Assembly: GCF_039542385.1 (NCBI RefSeq)
Contig: NZ_BAABIA010000005.1
Span: forward strand, 1-64,000
DNA length: 64,000 bases
Reading direction: 5' to 3'
Source of the DNA: Prosthecobacter algae
GTDB taxonomy: Bacteria; Verrucomicrobiota; Verrucomicrobiia; Verrucomicrobiales; Verrucomicrobiaceae
How positions within the stretch are numbered: position 1 is the stretch's first letter; each line of letters begins with the position of its first letter. The notes below the pieces were generated by a model that saw nothing but the letters and a program-made list of their open reading frames with translations, did not search any database and had not been told where the DNA came from. Below are positions 15,854-26,189 of this stretch, one piece after another. The position numbers and the translations under genes were made by a program.

Positions 15854-18676
15854 ATGCCCACGCCCTTCTCCTCCCGTCACATTGGACCTTCGGCTGCTGA
15901 AACAGCGGCCATGTTGGAATCGCTCGGTTACGAAACGCTGGATGCCCTGGTGGATCAGGTGGTGCCGGAGGCCATCCGGCAGCGGTCGGCGCTGAATCTG
16001 CCCGAGGCTCTCAGCGAAGAAGATGCGCTGCGTCGGCTGAAGCAACTCATGGGACGGAACAAGGTGGTGCGCTCCTTCATCGGCCTGGGTTATCACGATA
16101 CCTTCACACCGCCAGTCATTCAGCGAAACATCCTGGAAAACCCAGGCTGGTACACGGCCTACACGCCGTACCAGCCAGAGATCAGTCAAGGTCGCCTGGA
16201 GGCGCTGATCAATTTCCAAACGATGATCACGGACCTCACGGGGCTGGATGTGGCTGGGGCTTCGCTGCTGGATGAAGGCACGGCCTGTGCCGAGGCATTA
16301 ACACTGGCGGCGGCGCAGGTGGCCGGGGCAAATCGAGTGCTGGTCTCGGATCAATGTCACCCGCATAACATTGAAGTGGTGCGCACACGCATGCTGGCGC
16401 TGGGCATCGAGGTGCAGGTGGCGGATGTGGCCACGTGGCAGCCCGATGGCACGAAGGGTCTAGCGGCGGTGCTGGTGCAGTACCCGGATACCCAGGGGGT
16501 GATCCATGACTTTGAAGCCCTGGCCAAACAGGTGCATGAGGCAGGTGCCTTGCTGGTGGCCTCGGCAGATCTGCTGGCGCTGACGGTGCTGCGGCCGCCG
16601 GGGGAGTTTGGCGCAGACATCTGCGTGGGCAATAGCCAGCGCTTTGGCGTGCCGCTGGGTTTTGGCGGGCCTCATGCAGCCTTCATGGCGGTGAAGGATG
16701 CGCTGAAACGGCGCATGCCGGGTCGCCTCATCGGCGTGTCTAAAGATGCAGCGGGCAATCCCGCCTACCGACTTTCATTGCAGACGCGGGAGCAGCACAT
16801 CCGCCGGGAAAAGGCGACGAGCAACATCTGCACGGCACAGGTCCTGCTGGCGGTGATGGCCTCCATGTATGCAGTGTATCACGGGCCGGAGGGGCTAAAA
16901 AAGATCGCCCTGCGCACGCATGGCGCAGCGGTGTGGCTGGCGCGGGAGCTGATGCAGGCGCACCTGGAGATCACCAGCGATGACTTCTTTGACACGCTGA
17001 CGGTGAAGGTGCGCAGTGCGGATGATGTGCTGCGGACGGGCCTGCTCTTTGGCGTGAATCTGCGCAAGCTGGATGCCCAGCACGTGACCGTGGCGCTGGA
17101 TGAACGCGTGCGTGAAGAGGAGCTGCAGGCCATCCTGAAGGCCTTCGGCATCAGCAAGGCCCAGCACCCGCTGCACCTGAATGATGCGGCGGATTTGAAC
17201 TGCTCCGGCGTCTTTCATCGGCAGTCGGCCTACCTCACGCATCCGGTCTTCAGCCGTTATCATTCGGAGACGGAGATGATGCGCTACCTGCACCGGCTGG
17301 AGAGCAAGGACATCGCACTGAACCGCAGCATGATTCCCCTGGGCTCCTGCACCATGAAGCTGAACGCGGCGGCGGAAATGATGCCGCTGAGCTGGAGCGA
17401 GGTGGGTGGGCTGCACCCCTTTGCCCCACACGATCAAAGCGAAGGCTACCGCGCGATGTTCACGGAGTTGGAAAATTGGTTAGCCGAATGCACCGGTTTT
17501 GATGCCACCTCTTTGCAGCCGAATGCGGGCTCTCAGGGTGAATACGCGGGCCTGCTGGCCATCAAACGATTTCACGAAGCTCGGGGCGAAGGTCATCGGG
17601 ATGTGTGCCTCATCCCCACCAGTGCCCATGGGACAAATCCCGCCAGCGCGGTGATGTGTGCTTTTAAAGTGGTGCCTGTCACCTGCGATGAGCAGGGCAA
17701 TATCTCGCTGGAAGATCTGAAGACCAAACTGGCAGCGCACCCGGACAAGGTGGCCGCGCTGATGGTGACGTATCCTTCCACCCATGGCGTCTTTGAAGAA
17801 AGCATCGTGGAGATCTGCAAGCTGGTGCATGAGCACGGCGGGCAGGTGTACATGGATGGGGCCAACATGAATGCCCAGGTGGGCCTGACCTCCCCGGGCA
17901 AGATCGGCGCGGATGTCTGCCACCTGAATCTGCACAAGACCTTTTGTATCCCGCATGGCGGCGGTGGCCCCGGCGTGGGCCCCATCTGCGTGGCGGCTCA
18001 TTTGAAGCCCTACCTCCCCGGTCACCTCACGTGGGAGCAGCAGCGGGAAGGGGCGGTGTGCTCCGCCCCCTGGGGCAGCGCCAGCATCTGCACCATCTCC
18101 TGGATGTATATCGCCATGATGGGCCCGGAGCTGACTGAAGCGACGAAGTACGCCATCCTCAATGCCAACTACGTGGCGAAGAAACTGGCCCCCTGTTTCC
18201 CCACGCTTTACAAAGGCAGCCACGGTCTGGTGGCGCACGAGTGCATCCTGGACTTTCGCCACTTTCACAAGGTGACGGTGGAAGATGTGGCCAAGCGGTT
18301 GATGGACTTTGGCTACCACGCGCCAACGATGAGTTGGCCTGTGGGCGGCACGCTGATGATCGAGCCGACCGAGAGCGAGAGCCAGGCCGAGCTGGATCGC
18401 TTTTGCAGCGCTATGCAGTGCATCCACGGCGAGATCGTGGGCGTGGAAAACGGCACCTTCCATCCGACCGACAACACGCTGAAGGCCGCCCCGCACACGG
18501 CCGCCTTCATGCTGAAAAATGACTGGCCGCATGCCTACACCCGCGAGGTGGCAGCCTTTCCCCTACCCTGGGTCAAGGAGGCCAAATACTGGCCCCCCGT
18601 GGCCCGCGTGGACAATGTCTATGGCGACCGCAATCTGATCTGCTCCTGCATCAGTGTGGAAGACGCGGCCCAGTAA
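15854..18676 (+). CDS. gcvP: Glycine dehydrogenase (decarboxylating), P-protein
   Basis: This PLP enzyme takes CO2 from glycine and passes the methylamine group to the lipoyl group of GcvH in the glycine cleavage system. At 940 residues it is the fused single-chain form, with two homologous halves. The PLP lysine lies in [15 protein letters not shown], near residue 695. Other landmarks are the N-terminal RHIGPS and the mid-chain [12 protein letters not shown]. The usual partners GcvT, GcvH and Lpd are not in the window, so they must lie elsewhere. I looked for a glycine riboswitch in the 159 bases upstream and saw none. Confidence 0.96.
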   Translation: MPTPFSSRHIGPSAAETAAMLESLGYETLDALVDQVVPEAIRQRSALNLPEALSEEDALRRLKQLMGRNKVVRSFIGLGYHDTFTPPVIQRNILENPGWYTAYTPYQPEISQGRLEALINFQTMITDLTGLDVAGASLLDEGTACAEALTLAAAQVAGANRVLVSDQCHPHNIEVVRTRMLALGIEVQVADVATWQPDGTKGLAAVLVQYPDTQGVIHDFEALAKQVHEAGALLVASADLLALTVLRPPGEFGADICVGNSQRFGVPLGFGGPHAAFMAVKDALKRRMPGRLIGVSKDAAGNPAYRLSLQTREQHIRREKATSNICTAQVLLAVMASMYAVYHGPEGLKKIALRTHGAAVWLARELMQAHLEITSDDFFDTLTVKVRSADDVLRTGLLFGVNLRKLDAQHVTVALDERVREEELQAILKAFGISKAQHPLHLNDAADLNCSGVFHRQSAYLTHPVFSRYHSETEMMRYLHRLESKDIALNRSMIPLGSCTMKLNAAAEMMPLSWSEVGGLHPFAPHDQSEGYRAMFTELENWLAECTGFDATSLQPNAGSQGEYAGLLAIKRFHEARGEGHRDVCLIPTSAHGTNPASAVMCAFKVVPVTCDEQGNISLEDLKTKLAAHPDKVAALMVTYPSTHGVFEESIVEICKLVHEHGGQVYMDGANMNAQVGLTSPGKIGADVCHLNLHKTFCIPHGGGGPGVGPICVAAHLKPYLPGHLTWEQQREGAVCSAPWGSASICTISWMYIAMMGPELTEATKYAILNANYVAKKLAPCFPTLYKGSHGLVAHECILDFRHFHKVTVEDVAKRLMDFGYHAPTMSWPVGGTLMIEPTESESQAELDRFCSAMQCIHGEIVGVENGTFHPTDNTLKAAPHTAAFMLKNDWPHAYTREVAAFPLPWVKEAKYWPPVARVDNVYGDRNLICSCISVEDAAQ

Positions 18677-18693
18677 AACGGCGCAAGGATGCA

Positions 18694-18716
18694 GCCCCAC
18701 CGACGTTTGGTGGGGC
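18694..18716 (+). other. Stem-loop abutting the sulfatase start codon
   Basis: GCCCCACC and GGTGGGGC form an eight-pair stem with a seven-base loop that ends on the base before the ATG at 18717. The nearest Shine-Dalgarno-like AAGGA is at 18685-18689, too far away unless this hairpin folds. There is no T-run, so it is a poor terminator for gcvP. Confidence 0.55.
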
Positions 18717-20162
18717 ATGCGTTTCTTGTTTTTGTCCTTGTTCGTCGCGGCCTCCCTCCAGGCTGCGGGTCCGAATGTGCTGTTCATCATGACGGATGAT
18801 TACCGTCCTGAACTGGCCAGCTATGGTTCCCCGGCCATCACACCGAACCTGGACCGACTGGCGAAGCGGAGCGTGCAGTTTCAGCGGGCCTACTGCCAGC
18901 AGGCGGTGTGCAATCCCTCCCGCTCCTCCATGCTCACGGGTCGTCGGCCAGATACCTTGAAGCTGTGGAATAACGGCACGCATTTCCGGGAGCAAAATCC
19001 GGACGTCACCACACTGCCGCTATGGTTTAAGGAGCACGGCTACACGACTCGCTGCGTGGGCAAGATCTTTCACAACTGGCATACGGAGGCCAAAGGGGAT
19101 CGACGATCCTGGAGTGCGGATGAGTTTCTGCACTATGCCAACCATGGCCATGACACCCCCCAAGTGAGCGGCAAGCTGCCGCCGAATCAGATCACGGCCC
19201 CGAGCCTGCGCGACTATAACCAGGTGCCACTGTGCGAATGCCGGGATGTGCCGGATGAAGCCTACTTTGACGGACGTGTGGCGGCGGAGGCGGTGAAGGT
19301 TTTAGCAGAGGTCATAGACCAGCCGTTTTTCCTCGCCGTGGGTTTTTGGAAACCACATGCCCCATTCAATGCGCCAAAAAAATACTGGGACCTCTATGAT
19401 CGTAGCAAGCTGCCACCCCTGAATCCCAACCGTCCCGATGGAGCCCCCGAGCTGGCCTTTCACCAGAGCACAGAGGTGCTGGGCCCCGTGAAAGAACAAG
19501 TGCAGCCGAGCGCCGAGCAGATCGCCGAAATACGGCACGGCTACTTTGCCAACATCAGCTACCTGGATGCCCAGCTAGGTAAGGTGCTGGATGCTCTGGA
19601 AAAGAGCGGCAAGGCGGACCAGACGATCATCACCTTCGTGGGAGATCATGGCTATCACCTGGGTGAACACAGCCTGTGGGGGAAAACGTCTAACTTTGAG
19701 TATGACGCGCGTGTCCCCTTCATGATCGCACGTGCAGACGGCAAAAACGCGGGCACACGAACCGAATCCCTGGCAGAGCTGGTGGATCTCTTTCCCACCC
19801 TGGTGGAGATGTGCGGGCTGCCTATGCCGAAAGGTCTGGATGGAGATAGTCTGGCTGCCGTGGTGGAGGATCCGACCCAGGCCATCAAAGCCGCTGCCTT
19901 CACCCAGCATCCACGCCCCGCCTACTTTGATCGCGAACCTGACAAACGCCCCAAAGCCATGGGCTACAGCGTGCGTACAGCGGATGTGCGCTACACCGAG
20001 TGGCGGGACTGGCTGACGGGAGATGTGGTGGCCAAAGAACTCTACGATCACCGAAACGATCCTTCAGAACTGAAGAACCGCGCCGATGACAGCGGGCTGC
20101 CTGAAACACAAAACCAGGCAGCGAAACTGCTGCGGGCCGAGTTTCCCCCAGTGAAACATTGA
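18717..20162 (+). CDS. Exported sulfatase, iduronate-2-sulfatase-like
   Basis: I start at 18717 (MRFLFLSLFVAASLQA), because this gives a good signal peptide; the frame is open further upstream into gcvP. The mature 480 or so residues are a type I sulfatase. NVLFIMTDDYRPE binds the metal, and CNPSR at Cys65 is the site turned into formylglycine. KPHAPFNAPKKYWDLYD and the GDHGYHLGEHSLWGK block resemble the iduronate-2-sulfatase-like group, which removes sulfate from polysaccharides such as glycosaminoglycans. It needs a maturase encoded elsewhere. It probably works in the periplasm or outside the cell. Confidence 0.88.
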   Translation: MRFLFLSLFVAASLQAAGPNVLFIMTDDYRPELASYGSPAITPNLDRLAKRSVQFQRAYCQQAVCNPSRSSMLTGRRPDTLKLWNNGTHFREQNPDVTTLPLWFKEHGYTTRCVGKIFHNWHTEAKGDRRSWSADEFLHYANHGHDTPQVSGKLPPNQITAPSLRDYNQVPLCECRDVPDEAYFDGRVAAEAVKVLAEVIDQPFFLAVGFWKPHAPFNAPKKYWDLYDRSKLPPLNPNRPDGAPELAFHQSTEVLGPVKEQVQPSAEQIAEIRHGYFANISYLDAQLGKVLDALEKSGKADQTIITFVGDHGYHLGEHSLWGKTSNFEYDARVPFMIARADGKNAGTRTESLAELVDLFPTLVEMCGLPMPKGLDGDSLAAVVEDPTQAIKAAAFTQHPRPAYFDREPDKRPKAMGYSVRTADVRYTEWRDWLTGDVVAKELYDHRNDPSELKNRADDSGLPETQNQAAKLLRAEFPPVKH

Positions 20163-20164
20163 TC

Positions 20165-20902
20165 TCACTTCCGAGCCTTGGTCGCTTGCTTGCCCGGTGA
20201 TGGGCGCTTTGGCCGGGTGATGAAGAATAGCGCGATGCCCAGCAAGGACACGACGCAGGTAGCAAAGGTGAGCGTGGTGAGGACCAGATCCCTGACGTCT
20301 TTGTTGGGGATGAATCCCAGCTTGTGGAAGTTGGTGAAAATGCGCGCTTCAAACTGGCGGCTGTCATCGGTATGACGCGTGACGCTGCCGGTGGTGGTGG
20401 ACACGTAAACACGGGTGTTTAGCTCATCATCGAGATCAAACCGATAGACCGGGAGGATTCGGAAAATATTGATGTACTCCGTATTAAAGGACGTGAGAAA
20501 ATCCGTCTTTAGCCCCTTTTTTCCTCCCAGAAAAGCACTGGCGATCTCGCTGGCGTAGGCCTCATCCCGGGATGGATCCACACGGCCATCCACGGCGCTT
20601 ACATACTGGGCGGCATGTCCGCCTTTCACATAGACCTGATACCAGGGCTGGCCACCGATGCTGCGCACGTTCACGGCACTGATGCCCTGGGCGGCTTCGG
20701 GCAGCCGGGCCACGGCCTCACCCACGGCCATCCGGATCTGTGAGACATCCAGCCCCTCCCCGCTCGGGCGAGCTGACGGTGGCGGGGCCTGTGTGCGGGT
20801 CATCACGTTGTGAATGACGCCGCTGCCTGCGGACATTAGGATAGTGACGCTGAAAAGCAGACCTAACCAACGATGCGCCTTGCGAATGATATTTTTGTTC
20901 AT
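20165..20902 (-). CDS. PepSY-associated membrane protein
   Basis: The 245-residue protein has an N-terminal membrane segment in a KAHRWLGLLFSV context, a periplasmic middle with PepSY-like strands (about residues 50-190, with YVSAVDGRVD and VYVSTTTGSVTRHTDD), and a second membrane segment near the end (about 205-228). Proteins of this kind sit next to TonB-dependent receptors and help metal or siderophore uptake, often as a reductase or energising partner. It is 66 bases downstream of the receptor gene on the same strand, which supports that role here. The substrate is unknown. Confidence 0.75.
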   Translation of the reverse strand: MNKNIIRKAHRWLGLLFSVTILMSAGSGVIHNVMTRTQAPPPSARPSGEGLDVSQIRMAVGEAVARLPEAAQGISAVNVRSIGGQPWYQVYVKGGHAAQYVSAVDGRVDPSRDEAYASEIASAFLGGKKGLKTDFLTSFNTEYINIFRILPVYRFDLDDELNTRVYVSTTTGSVTRHTDDSRQFEARIFTNFHKLGFIPNKDVRDLVLTTLTFATCVVSLLGIALFFITRPKRPSPGKQATKARK

Positions 20903-20968
20903 GATCTAAAAATGTCCCTGAATGGAAACGGGCAGTGGAACACTCCCCCCCGCCCGCCTAAAATCACT

Positions 20969-23083
20969 TTACCACTTCCACTCCACACCCGCATACACGG
21001 CCCGGCCATCTCCAGGGAAATAGACGGCGCTGCCAGCATTGGCGGTCTTCAGCACACCCGTGGTGGCCGCGTAAGTCTCATCGGTGAGGTTTTTGCCCTC
21101 AATGAAAAACGAGAAGCCTTTGGGGGTGCGATAGCCCAGCTTGAAACCAAGCAGGGCGTAGCCATCCGCCTTCTGCGAATTGGCCAGATCCACAAAGTAG
21201 CTCTGCGGCACCCACTCCACATTCGGCCCGGCATAGAAGCCGCAGGGATGCTCATACAGCAACTCGGCGCGGTAGTAGTGGCGGGGCATGCCCGGCAGCT
21301 CGTTGTTCCCAAATTCGCCGTCACCGTCAAAGTGGAAATCGCTGAAGAGATACACCTGGCGAAGAAAGAGCCGATCTCCCTTCACAGCTTCCGTGGCAGC
21401 CTGCTTGCCGCTGCCCAGCGTCGCCTCCTGCCAGGGCGCGAACAGCCCGCGCAGCAGGTCGTAGTCCACCTGCGCCTCCACCCCGTGGTGGATCGTGCGG
21501 CCTGCATTCACCGTTTGCGTGGCGCTGACACCAGGGATGCCCAGAGACAGCAGTTCATTGTCCAGCCAGGCATAATACCACGCCACATCCCACGCCGCCC
21601 GACCTGCACGGCCACGTGTGCCGATTTCGACTGTGGTGCCGCGCTGAGCATCCAACTCCACCAGGCCCGGGGCTGCGCCTGCTGCTGTCAGCTCACCGAA
21701 CGAAGGCGGCTCGAAACTGCGGCTGACATTGAAGAACATCTGCGTCTCTGGATTGACCTCCCAGAGCACGCCCAATTTGGGGCTGAAGCCCCAGTAGTCC
21801 TGGCGGTCTGTGTTGTTTGCACCAAAGACACGCTGCTCGTCAAAGTCGCGGTTCGCATAGCTGCCCTGTGCACCTAGGATGATGGCGACAGAGTCCGTCA
21901 TGTAAAACGTGTCCTGAATGTACAGGTCCACGTTCGTGGACTGGAGCTGGTTCTCAGCCGTGCGGAGACCACGCTCGCCTAACAAGTTTTGGAATCGATT
22001 ATCCTGGGTGATGCCATACATAGCCCCCAGCCCAAGGGTGAAGTGGTTGCGATGCCCAGCCAGATCTGCCAGCGAATCATAGCGCACGTCCACGCCAAAG
22101 TCGTTGGAGACCTGATCAATGACCTGGAAGATCGGGTGATCCAGATCTTTCCAAGACCAAAAGCTGCTCACCGTCAGCGTTTCATCGCCATCGCGAAAGG
22201 TCGTCTTGTTCGCCACCCGCAACAGCTCAAAGTCACGCTTCTGTTTCTGTAGCACACTGCCCGCATTCGCTTGATCCGGGCGGCTTTCCATCTGTGCCTT
22301 GGTCAGGCTGCCGGGCAATTGCGAATCCGTCTGCACATACGTGAGGTAGAAGCGGGTCTCGATGTCGTCGCTGATCCTGTAACCGACATTCGCGAAGAAA
22401 CGCTGGTTGCTCTGTCGGCTCCAGTCACGGAATCCATCCGAGGAAGAGTGCGTGACACTGGCATAATAATCCGCCGAGCCGAAAACGCCGCCCGAGCTCA
22501 CCTGAGCGCGGAAGGAATCAAAACTCCCCGCCTCAAAGCGCATCTGCAAAGGCGAGGCCTCATACCCTGTCATGGAGACAAAGTTGATCGCGCCGCCGAG
22601 GGTGGTAGAACCGTATTGCAAGGCATTGGCCCCGCGAAACACCTCGACATAACGCGCCGAAAGAGGCTCAATGGCCTGCATGTCAAAACCGCCATCGGCG
22701 AGGTTCAGCGGAGCGCCGTCCTGCATGAGCTTGATGCCACGGCCATGGAAGGTGCGCTGGATGCCGGAGCCACGGATGGAGATGCGCGATTCTTCAGCCC
22801 CGAAACGGGGCTGGACGAAGACGCCGGGAGAGTAATCCAGGGCATCCTTCAGCGTGGTGGCACGCCCGCGCTTGTATTCCTCAGCATCCACGACGCCGAC
22901 GCCGCCGGGGATGATGGAGAGTTCCTTTTTCACCGTTGCCACGCTAGGCACGGTGAGAGATTCGGGCTGGGAAGAGGCCGTGACGACGACCTCAGGAAGA
23001 CTGGCCCCAGGGGCCGTGGTTTGAGCTAAAAGGGACGGGCACATCAACGCGCCCAGGACGAGCAAAGACAGGGATAATTTCAC
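20969..23083 (-). CDS. TonB-dependent outer-membrane receptor
   Basis: I choose the GTG at 23083, which gives a clean signal peptide (VKLSLSLLVLGALMCPSLLA) and about 704 residues; an ATG at 23191 is in frame but adds an unlikely leader. The plug domain (about residues 45-160) has the pieces ATTLKDALDYSPGVFVQPRF and SRISIRGSGIQRTFHGRGI. The remaining 540 residues form the 22-strand barrel ending in the aromatic VEWKW. It would import a metal chelate or similar compound across the outer membrane. It is flanked by a CPLC-motif protein upstream and a PepSY protein downstream, forming one leftward operon. Confidence 0.92.
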   Translation of the reverse strand: MKLSLSLLVLGALMCPSLLAQTTAPGASLPEVVVTASSQPESLTVPSVATVKKELSIIPGGVGVVDAEEYKRGRATTLKDALDYSPGVFVQPRFGAEESRISIRGSGIQRTFHGRGIKLMQDGAPLNLADGGFDMQAIEPLSARYVEVFRGANALQYGSTTLGGAINFVSMTGYEASPLQMRFEAGSFDSFRAQVSSGGVFGSADYYASVTHSSSDGFRDWSRQSNQRFFANVGYRISDDIETRFYLTYVQTDSQLPGSLTKAQMESRPDQANAGSVLQKQKRDFELLRVANKTTFRDGDETLTVSSFWSWKDLDHPIFQVIDQVSNDFGVDVRYDSLADLAGHRNHFTLGLGAMYGITQDNRFQNLLGERGLRTAENQLQSTNVDLYIQDTFYMTDSVAIILGAQGSYANRDFDEQRVFGANNTDRQDYWGFSPKLGVLWEVNPETQMFFNVSRSFEPPSFGELTAAGAAPGLVELDAQRGTTVEIGTRGRAGRAAWDVAWYYAWLDNELLSLGIPGVSATQTVNAGRTIHHGVEAQVDYDLLRGLFAPWQEATLGSGKQAATEAVKGDRLFLRQVYLFSDFHFDGDGEFGNNELPGMPRHYYRAELLYEHPCGFYAGPNVEWVPQSYFVDLANSQKADGYALLGFKLGYRTPKGFSFFIEGKNLTDETYAATTGVLKTANAGSAVYFPGDGRAVYAGVEWKW

Positions 23084-23195
23084 AAAGAATGATGACAGGA
23101 CATGGGCAAGAACACGCCGCGCAAGGCAGACGTGAATCACGGCACCGGGATGAGAGTAGAAACCGTAGGACCGCTGCGATTCAGCGGCCATTATC

Positions 23196-23600
23196 TCATA
23201 CCGGGTTCTGTCGTGGCGGTGTCCAAAGCGGGGGTATCACCCTCCGTTCCCCCTGCTGAATCAGCGGAGTGTAAATCATCCGTGCCGGGGAGGGAGCCAC
23301 CACGTGCAAGGATTGCACCAGGATCGCATCCAGCTTCTTCATGGGCACCTGAACTGACTTTTCCTGATCCTGCTTTTGCCCCTTGTCTACCGCTTTGCAA
23401 AGCGGACAGGGATGCTCGCCATCGAAGGTCTTGGCCACAGCCTCCACCAGCGATCCGTCGCGCGAAAAACTGATGAGCATGCCTGTCCAGGCTATGCCCT
23501 GCAACACGGCCCACTGGAAACCTAACGAACAGCATAACACGACCACCACCATCCAGCGCGCAAGGCGTGGAAGCAGGGTGGAGGCGGCATGAGTGGACAT
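23196..23600 (-). CDS. Small membrane-linked protein with CPLC motif
   Basis: The 134-residue protein has a hydrophobic segment at about residues 16-45 and then DGEHPCPLCKAV at about 60-72. Proteins with this CPLC motif after one membrane segment look like the DUF2946-type proteins that I associate with TonB receptors and copper or heme handling. A metal-binding or redox role of the two cysteines is inference. It is the first gene of the leftward operon with the receptor and the PepSY protein. Confidence 0.6.
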   Translation of the reverse strand: MSTHAASTLLPRLARWMVVVVLCCSLGFQWAVLQGIAWTGMLISFSRDGSLVEAVAKTFDGEHPCPLCKAVDKGQKQDQEKSVQVPMKKLDAILVQSLHVVAPSPARMIYTPLIQQGERRVIPPLWTPPRQNPV

Positions 23601-23658
23601 TTGGAGGCGAGGCTAGAGGGCCGTCCTGACACTGTCAACCGCCAGCCTGTGGCAAGCG

Positions 23659-23910
23659 TCAGATTGCCAGTGCAAAGAAGGCAAACACGATCAGCATGCC
23701 CCACCAGAGTACCCAGGTCTGCATGCGTCCATAGTCACGGCCGCCGCTTGTATCGCTGGGAATCTCATCATCAAAACCAAAAAGGCGGGTCTGATGTTTG
23801 AAAAAATACACGCCCAAGGCAAGCGTGCAGGCGATGCCTATCCAGGCAAGAATTTTGAAGGGGTAAAGGTCTTCGCGACTGAGGGCTGCCAGCAGGGGTT
23901 CCAGATTCAT
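23659..23910 (-). CDS. Small membrane protein
   Basis: I use the start at 23910 (MNLEPLLAAL), 83 residues. Two membrane segments are clear (about residues 22-40 and 65-81), joined by a loop with FGFDDEIPSDTSGGRDYGRM. No family is recognised. It lies 58 bases upstream of the CPLC-motif gene on the same strand and could belong to the same transcript. Confidence 0.55.
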   Translation of the reverse strand: MNLEPLLAALSREDLYPFKILAWIGIACTLALGVYFFKHQTRLFGFDDEIPSDTSGGRDYGRMQTWVLWWGMLIVFAFFALAI

Positions 23911-24006
23911 GGCCCAAGATAGGGGCCCTGTCCTGTCTGACCAGATACAGATGGCCGCTATCTCATCATGCACAGATGGTGCAGCAGACCAGAGGCAAGC
24001 CGTCCA

Positions 24007-25452
24007 TCATGCCAGGTGCCTTTTGGCCAGACTGCCCAGAATCTGAAGGGCCTCCTGCAAGCGCGGAGACCATGGAACCCCGCAGGAAAGGCGAATGCAA
24101 TTTCGGTATCCTTGGTTAGGCGAAAACATCGGACCTGGCGCTATATTGATCTCCCGGGCCAGGGCCTCGTCCTGTAGGCGAAGGGCATCCACCCTCGGTG
24201 GCATCTCCACCCACAGCACAAAGCCGCCCTGAGGCTGGGTGACCCGAGTTCCCTCTGGAAAAGCGGCGGCCACCGCCTGGGCCACACGCTGCACATTGCC
24301 TGCATAAAAGGCCCGTGCTCCGCGCAGGTAATGATCGTACCCACCCGTGGCCAAGAACTCCGCAATCGCGAGTTCCGGGAGAGTCGCGGTGGCGAGGGTG
24401 CTCGTCAGCTTCAAGGTCTTCACCTGCTCATAATAGCGGCCTGGGGCCACCCAGCCGACACGATAGCCCGGAGCCAGAGATTTGGAAAAGGAACTGCAGA
24501 GCATCACCAGTCCCTTTTCATCGTAGCCCTTGGCCAGACGTGGCCGATGAGGGCCGTGATGCAGTTCGCCAAACACATCGTCTTCGATCAGGGGGATGTC
24601 ACGCTCGGCCAGCATCCGCACCAGACGTTCTTTGTTGGCATCCGGCATCAGGGCACCGAGGGGATTGCTGAAGTTGGGCACGGCGAGGCAGGCGGCGACC
24701 TGTCGCGTCTTCAGCACTCGGGCAAGCGCCTCCAGATCCATGCCATCGCGAGGATGGGTGGGGATTTCAATGGCCCTGAGCTTGAGGGATTCAAGGGCAT
24801 GCAACACCCCGAAATACGTGGGAGACTCCACCGCCACCACGCTGCCCGGCACAGTGACCGCACGGAGGCAGAGCATGAGGCCCTCCGTCGCGCCGCAGGT
24901 CGTAATGACCTCCTGAGGCAACAACATCGCACCGGAATTCATGACCCGCTTGGCCACCTCCCGACGCAGGACCTCCGTACCGGGGGGCATGTCATAGGAA
25001 ACTCCGCTCTTGCCCGCCCGCCGTGCGACGCTGGCGAGGATGCGGTTCAGCTTCACCATGGGTAGCAGTTCGGGACTGGGCACTGCACCACCCAGAGCTA
25101 AGACGCGCGGCAGCATCGCGGCCTCAAACAAGCGCGATTGCAAGGCACCGACGGTGACCTCGCTGACCGCGCGAGGCGTGCGCGCCATCATCGGTTCCTT
25201 CAGCACAGGCCTAGGCACCCGCACAAAAAAGCCGGACTTGGGCCGGGCCTCCACGAGGCCGCGATCCTCAAGCCAGATGAAGGCCTGGATGGCGGTGGTC
25301 AGGCTCACCCCATGTTGCTCGCTCACACGACGCAGCGAGGACACTCTTTCCCCCGGCCTGAGCACGCCTTCCTCAATCAGACGTGCGATCTTCTCCGCCA
25401 CCTCCTGATAAAGGGGCGTGGAGGTAGCATCCGTGCGAGGAGTCCGAGACAT
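24007..25452 (-). CDS. MocR/PdxR-type GntR-aminotransferase regulator
   Basis: The start at 25452 (MSRTPRTDATSTPLYQEV) gives 481 residues. Residues 10-80 are a GntR winged helix (LYQEVAEKIARLIEEGVLRP, then GERVSSLRRVSEQHGVSL). The rest is a fold type I aminotransferase domain with the PLP lysine in SFSKSLAPGYRVGWV. Such regulators sense PLP or an amino-acid ligand and often control neighbouring transporters or enzymes. The gene is divergent from the DUF2383-like gene across 275 bases. No pdx or obvious amino-acid transporter gene is adjacent, so its target is unknown. Confidence 0.9.
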   Translation of the reverse strand: MSRTPRTDATSTPLYQEVAEKIARLIEEGVLRPGERVSSLRRVSEQHGVSLTTAIQAFIWLEDRGLVEARPKSGFFVRVPRPVLKEPMMARTPRAVSEVTVGALQSRLFEAAMLPRVLALGGAVPSPELLPMVKLNRILASVARRAGKSGVSYDMPPGTEVLRREVAKRVMNSGAMLLPQEVITTCGATEGLMLCLRAVTVPGSVVAVESPTYFGVLHALESLKLRAIEIPTHPRDGMDLEALARVLKTRQVAACLAVPNFSNPLGALMPDANKERLVRMLAERDIPLIEDDVFGELHHGPHRPRLAKGYDEKGLVMLCSSFSKSLAPGYRVGWVAPGRYYEQVKTLKLTSTLATATLPELAIAEFLATGGYDHYLRGARAFYAGNVQRVAQAVAAAFPEGTRVTQPQGGFVLWVEMPPRVDALRLQDEALAREINIAPGPMFSPNQGYRNCIRLSCGVPWSPRLQEALQILGSLAKRHLA

Positions 25453-25727
25453 GGTGAAAGCGCCGACGCCGTTTGGAGCGATACGCCAGCCACCCCAGCA
25501 AAGCGCAGTCCGTGCTCCAAGCAAGCGGCCAAGCCGTTAGAGGAAAAGAAGAGGCAGGGGATGAAATGCCTTAAAAAAAGGCTGGCACGACTTCACCGTG
25601 TGCCTGTGGATTTCGATTTCAGCCCCACTCAAACAGCCATTTTCCCATTCGATACCTTTTGTTATTCCCGGAATCAACGGCCCCACATACACGCATTTCC
25701 TTTTTTGAATTCGATCTCTGTTTAGCC

Positions 25728-26174
25728 ATGAGCACTCTATCTACCCTCCATAACCTCATTCAAATCCTCAAAGACGGCCAGGAAGGCTTTCGCACCGCCT
25801 CCGAGGACATCAGCAACTCCGAACTGAAAACGCTCTTCAGCAGCTACTCGCTGCAACGCAGCAAGTTTGCCGGTGAACTGCAAGCCCTCGCTCACGAGCT
25901 GGGCGAACAAGACCCTCCATCCTCCGGCTCTGTCGCAGGGGTTCTTCACCGCGGCTGGATCGACCTCAAAGCCGCGCTGATGAGCCGGGATGAGCACGCC
26001 GTGCTGGCGGAGTGCGAACGTGGCGAGGACGCCGCTGTCGCCGCGTATCGCAAGGCCATCGAAGAAGATGACCTGCCTGCCAACATCCTGTCCATCCTGC
26101 AAATCCAGTTCATGGACATCAAGAGCGCACACGACAACGTGCGAAATCTGCGCGACAGCCGGAAGGCCGCTTAG
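25728..26174 (+). CDS. DUF2383 / PA2169-like four-helix protein
   Basis: The 148-residue product starts MSTLSTLHNLIQILKDGQEG and is nearly all helical. It contains the pattern KTLFSSYSLQRSKFAGELQ and a second half with RGEDAAVAAYRKAIE. This matches the ferritin-like DUF2383 family (PA2169-type), whose members are common in stress and stationary-phase sets and have no proven reaction. A terminator follows. No metal-ligand set stands out by eye. The gene stands alone. Confidence 0.75.
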   Translation: MSTLSTLHNLIQILKDGQEGFRTASEDISNSELKTLFSSYSLQRSKFAGELQALAHELGEQDPPSSGSVAGVLHRGWIDLKAALMSRDEHAVLAECERGEDAAVAAYRKAIEEDDLPANILSILQIQFMDIKSAHDNVRNLRDSRKAA

Positions 26175-26189
26175 CCCATCCATTTTTAC

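Noticed and set aside
17480-18532. Minus-strand open frame across gcvP
   Set aside because: It is a histidine-rich shadow of gcvP with no recognisable domain.
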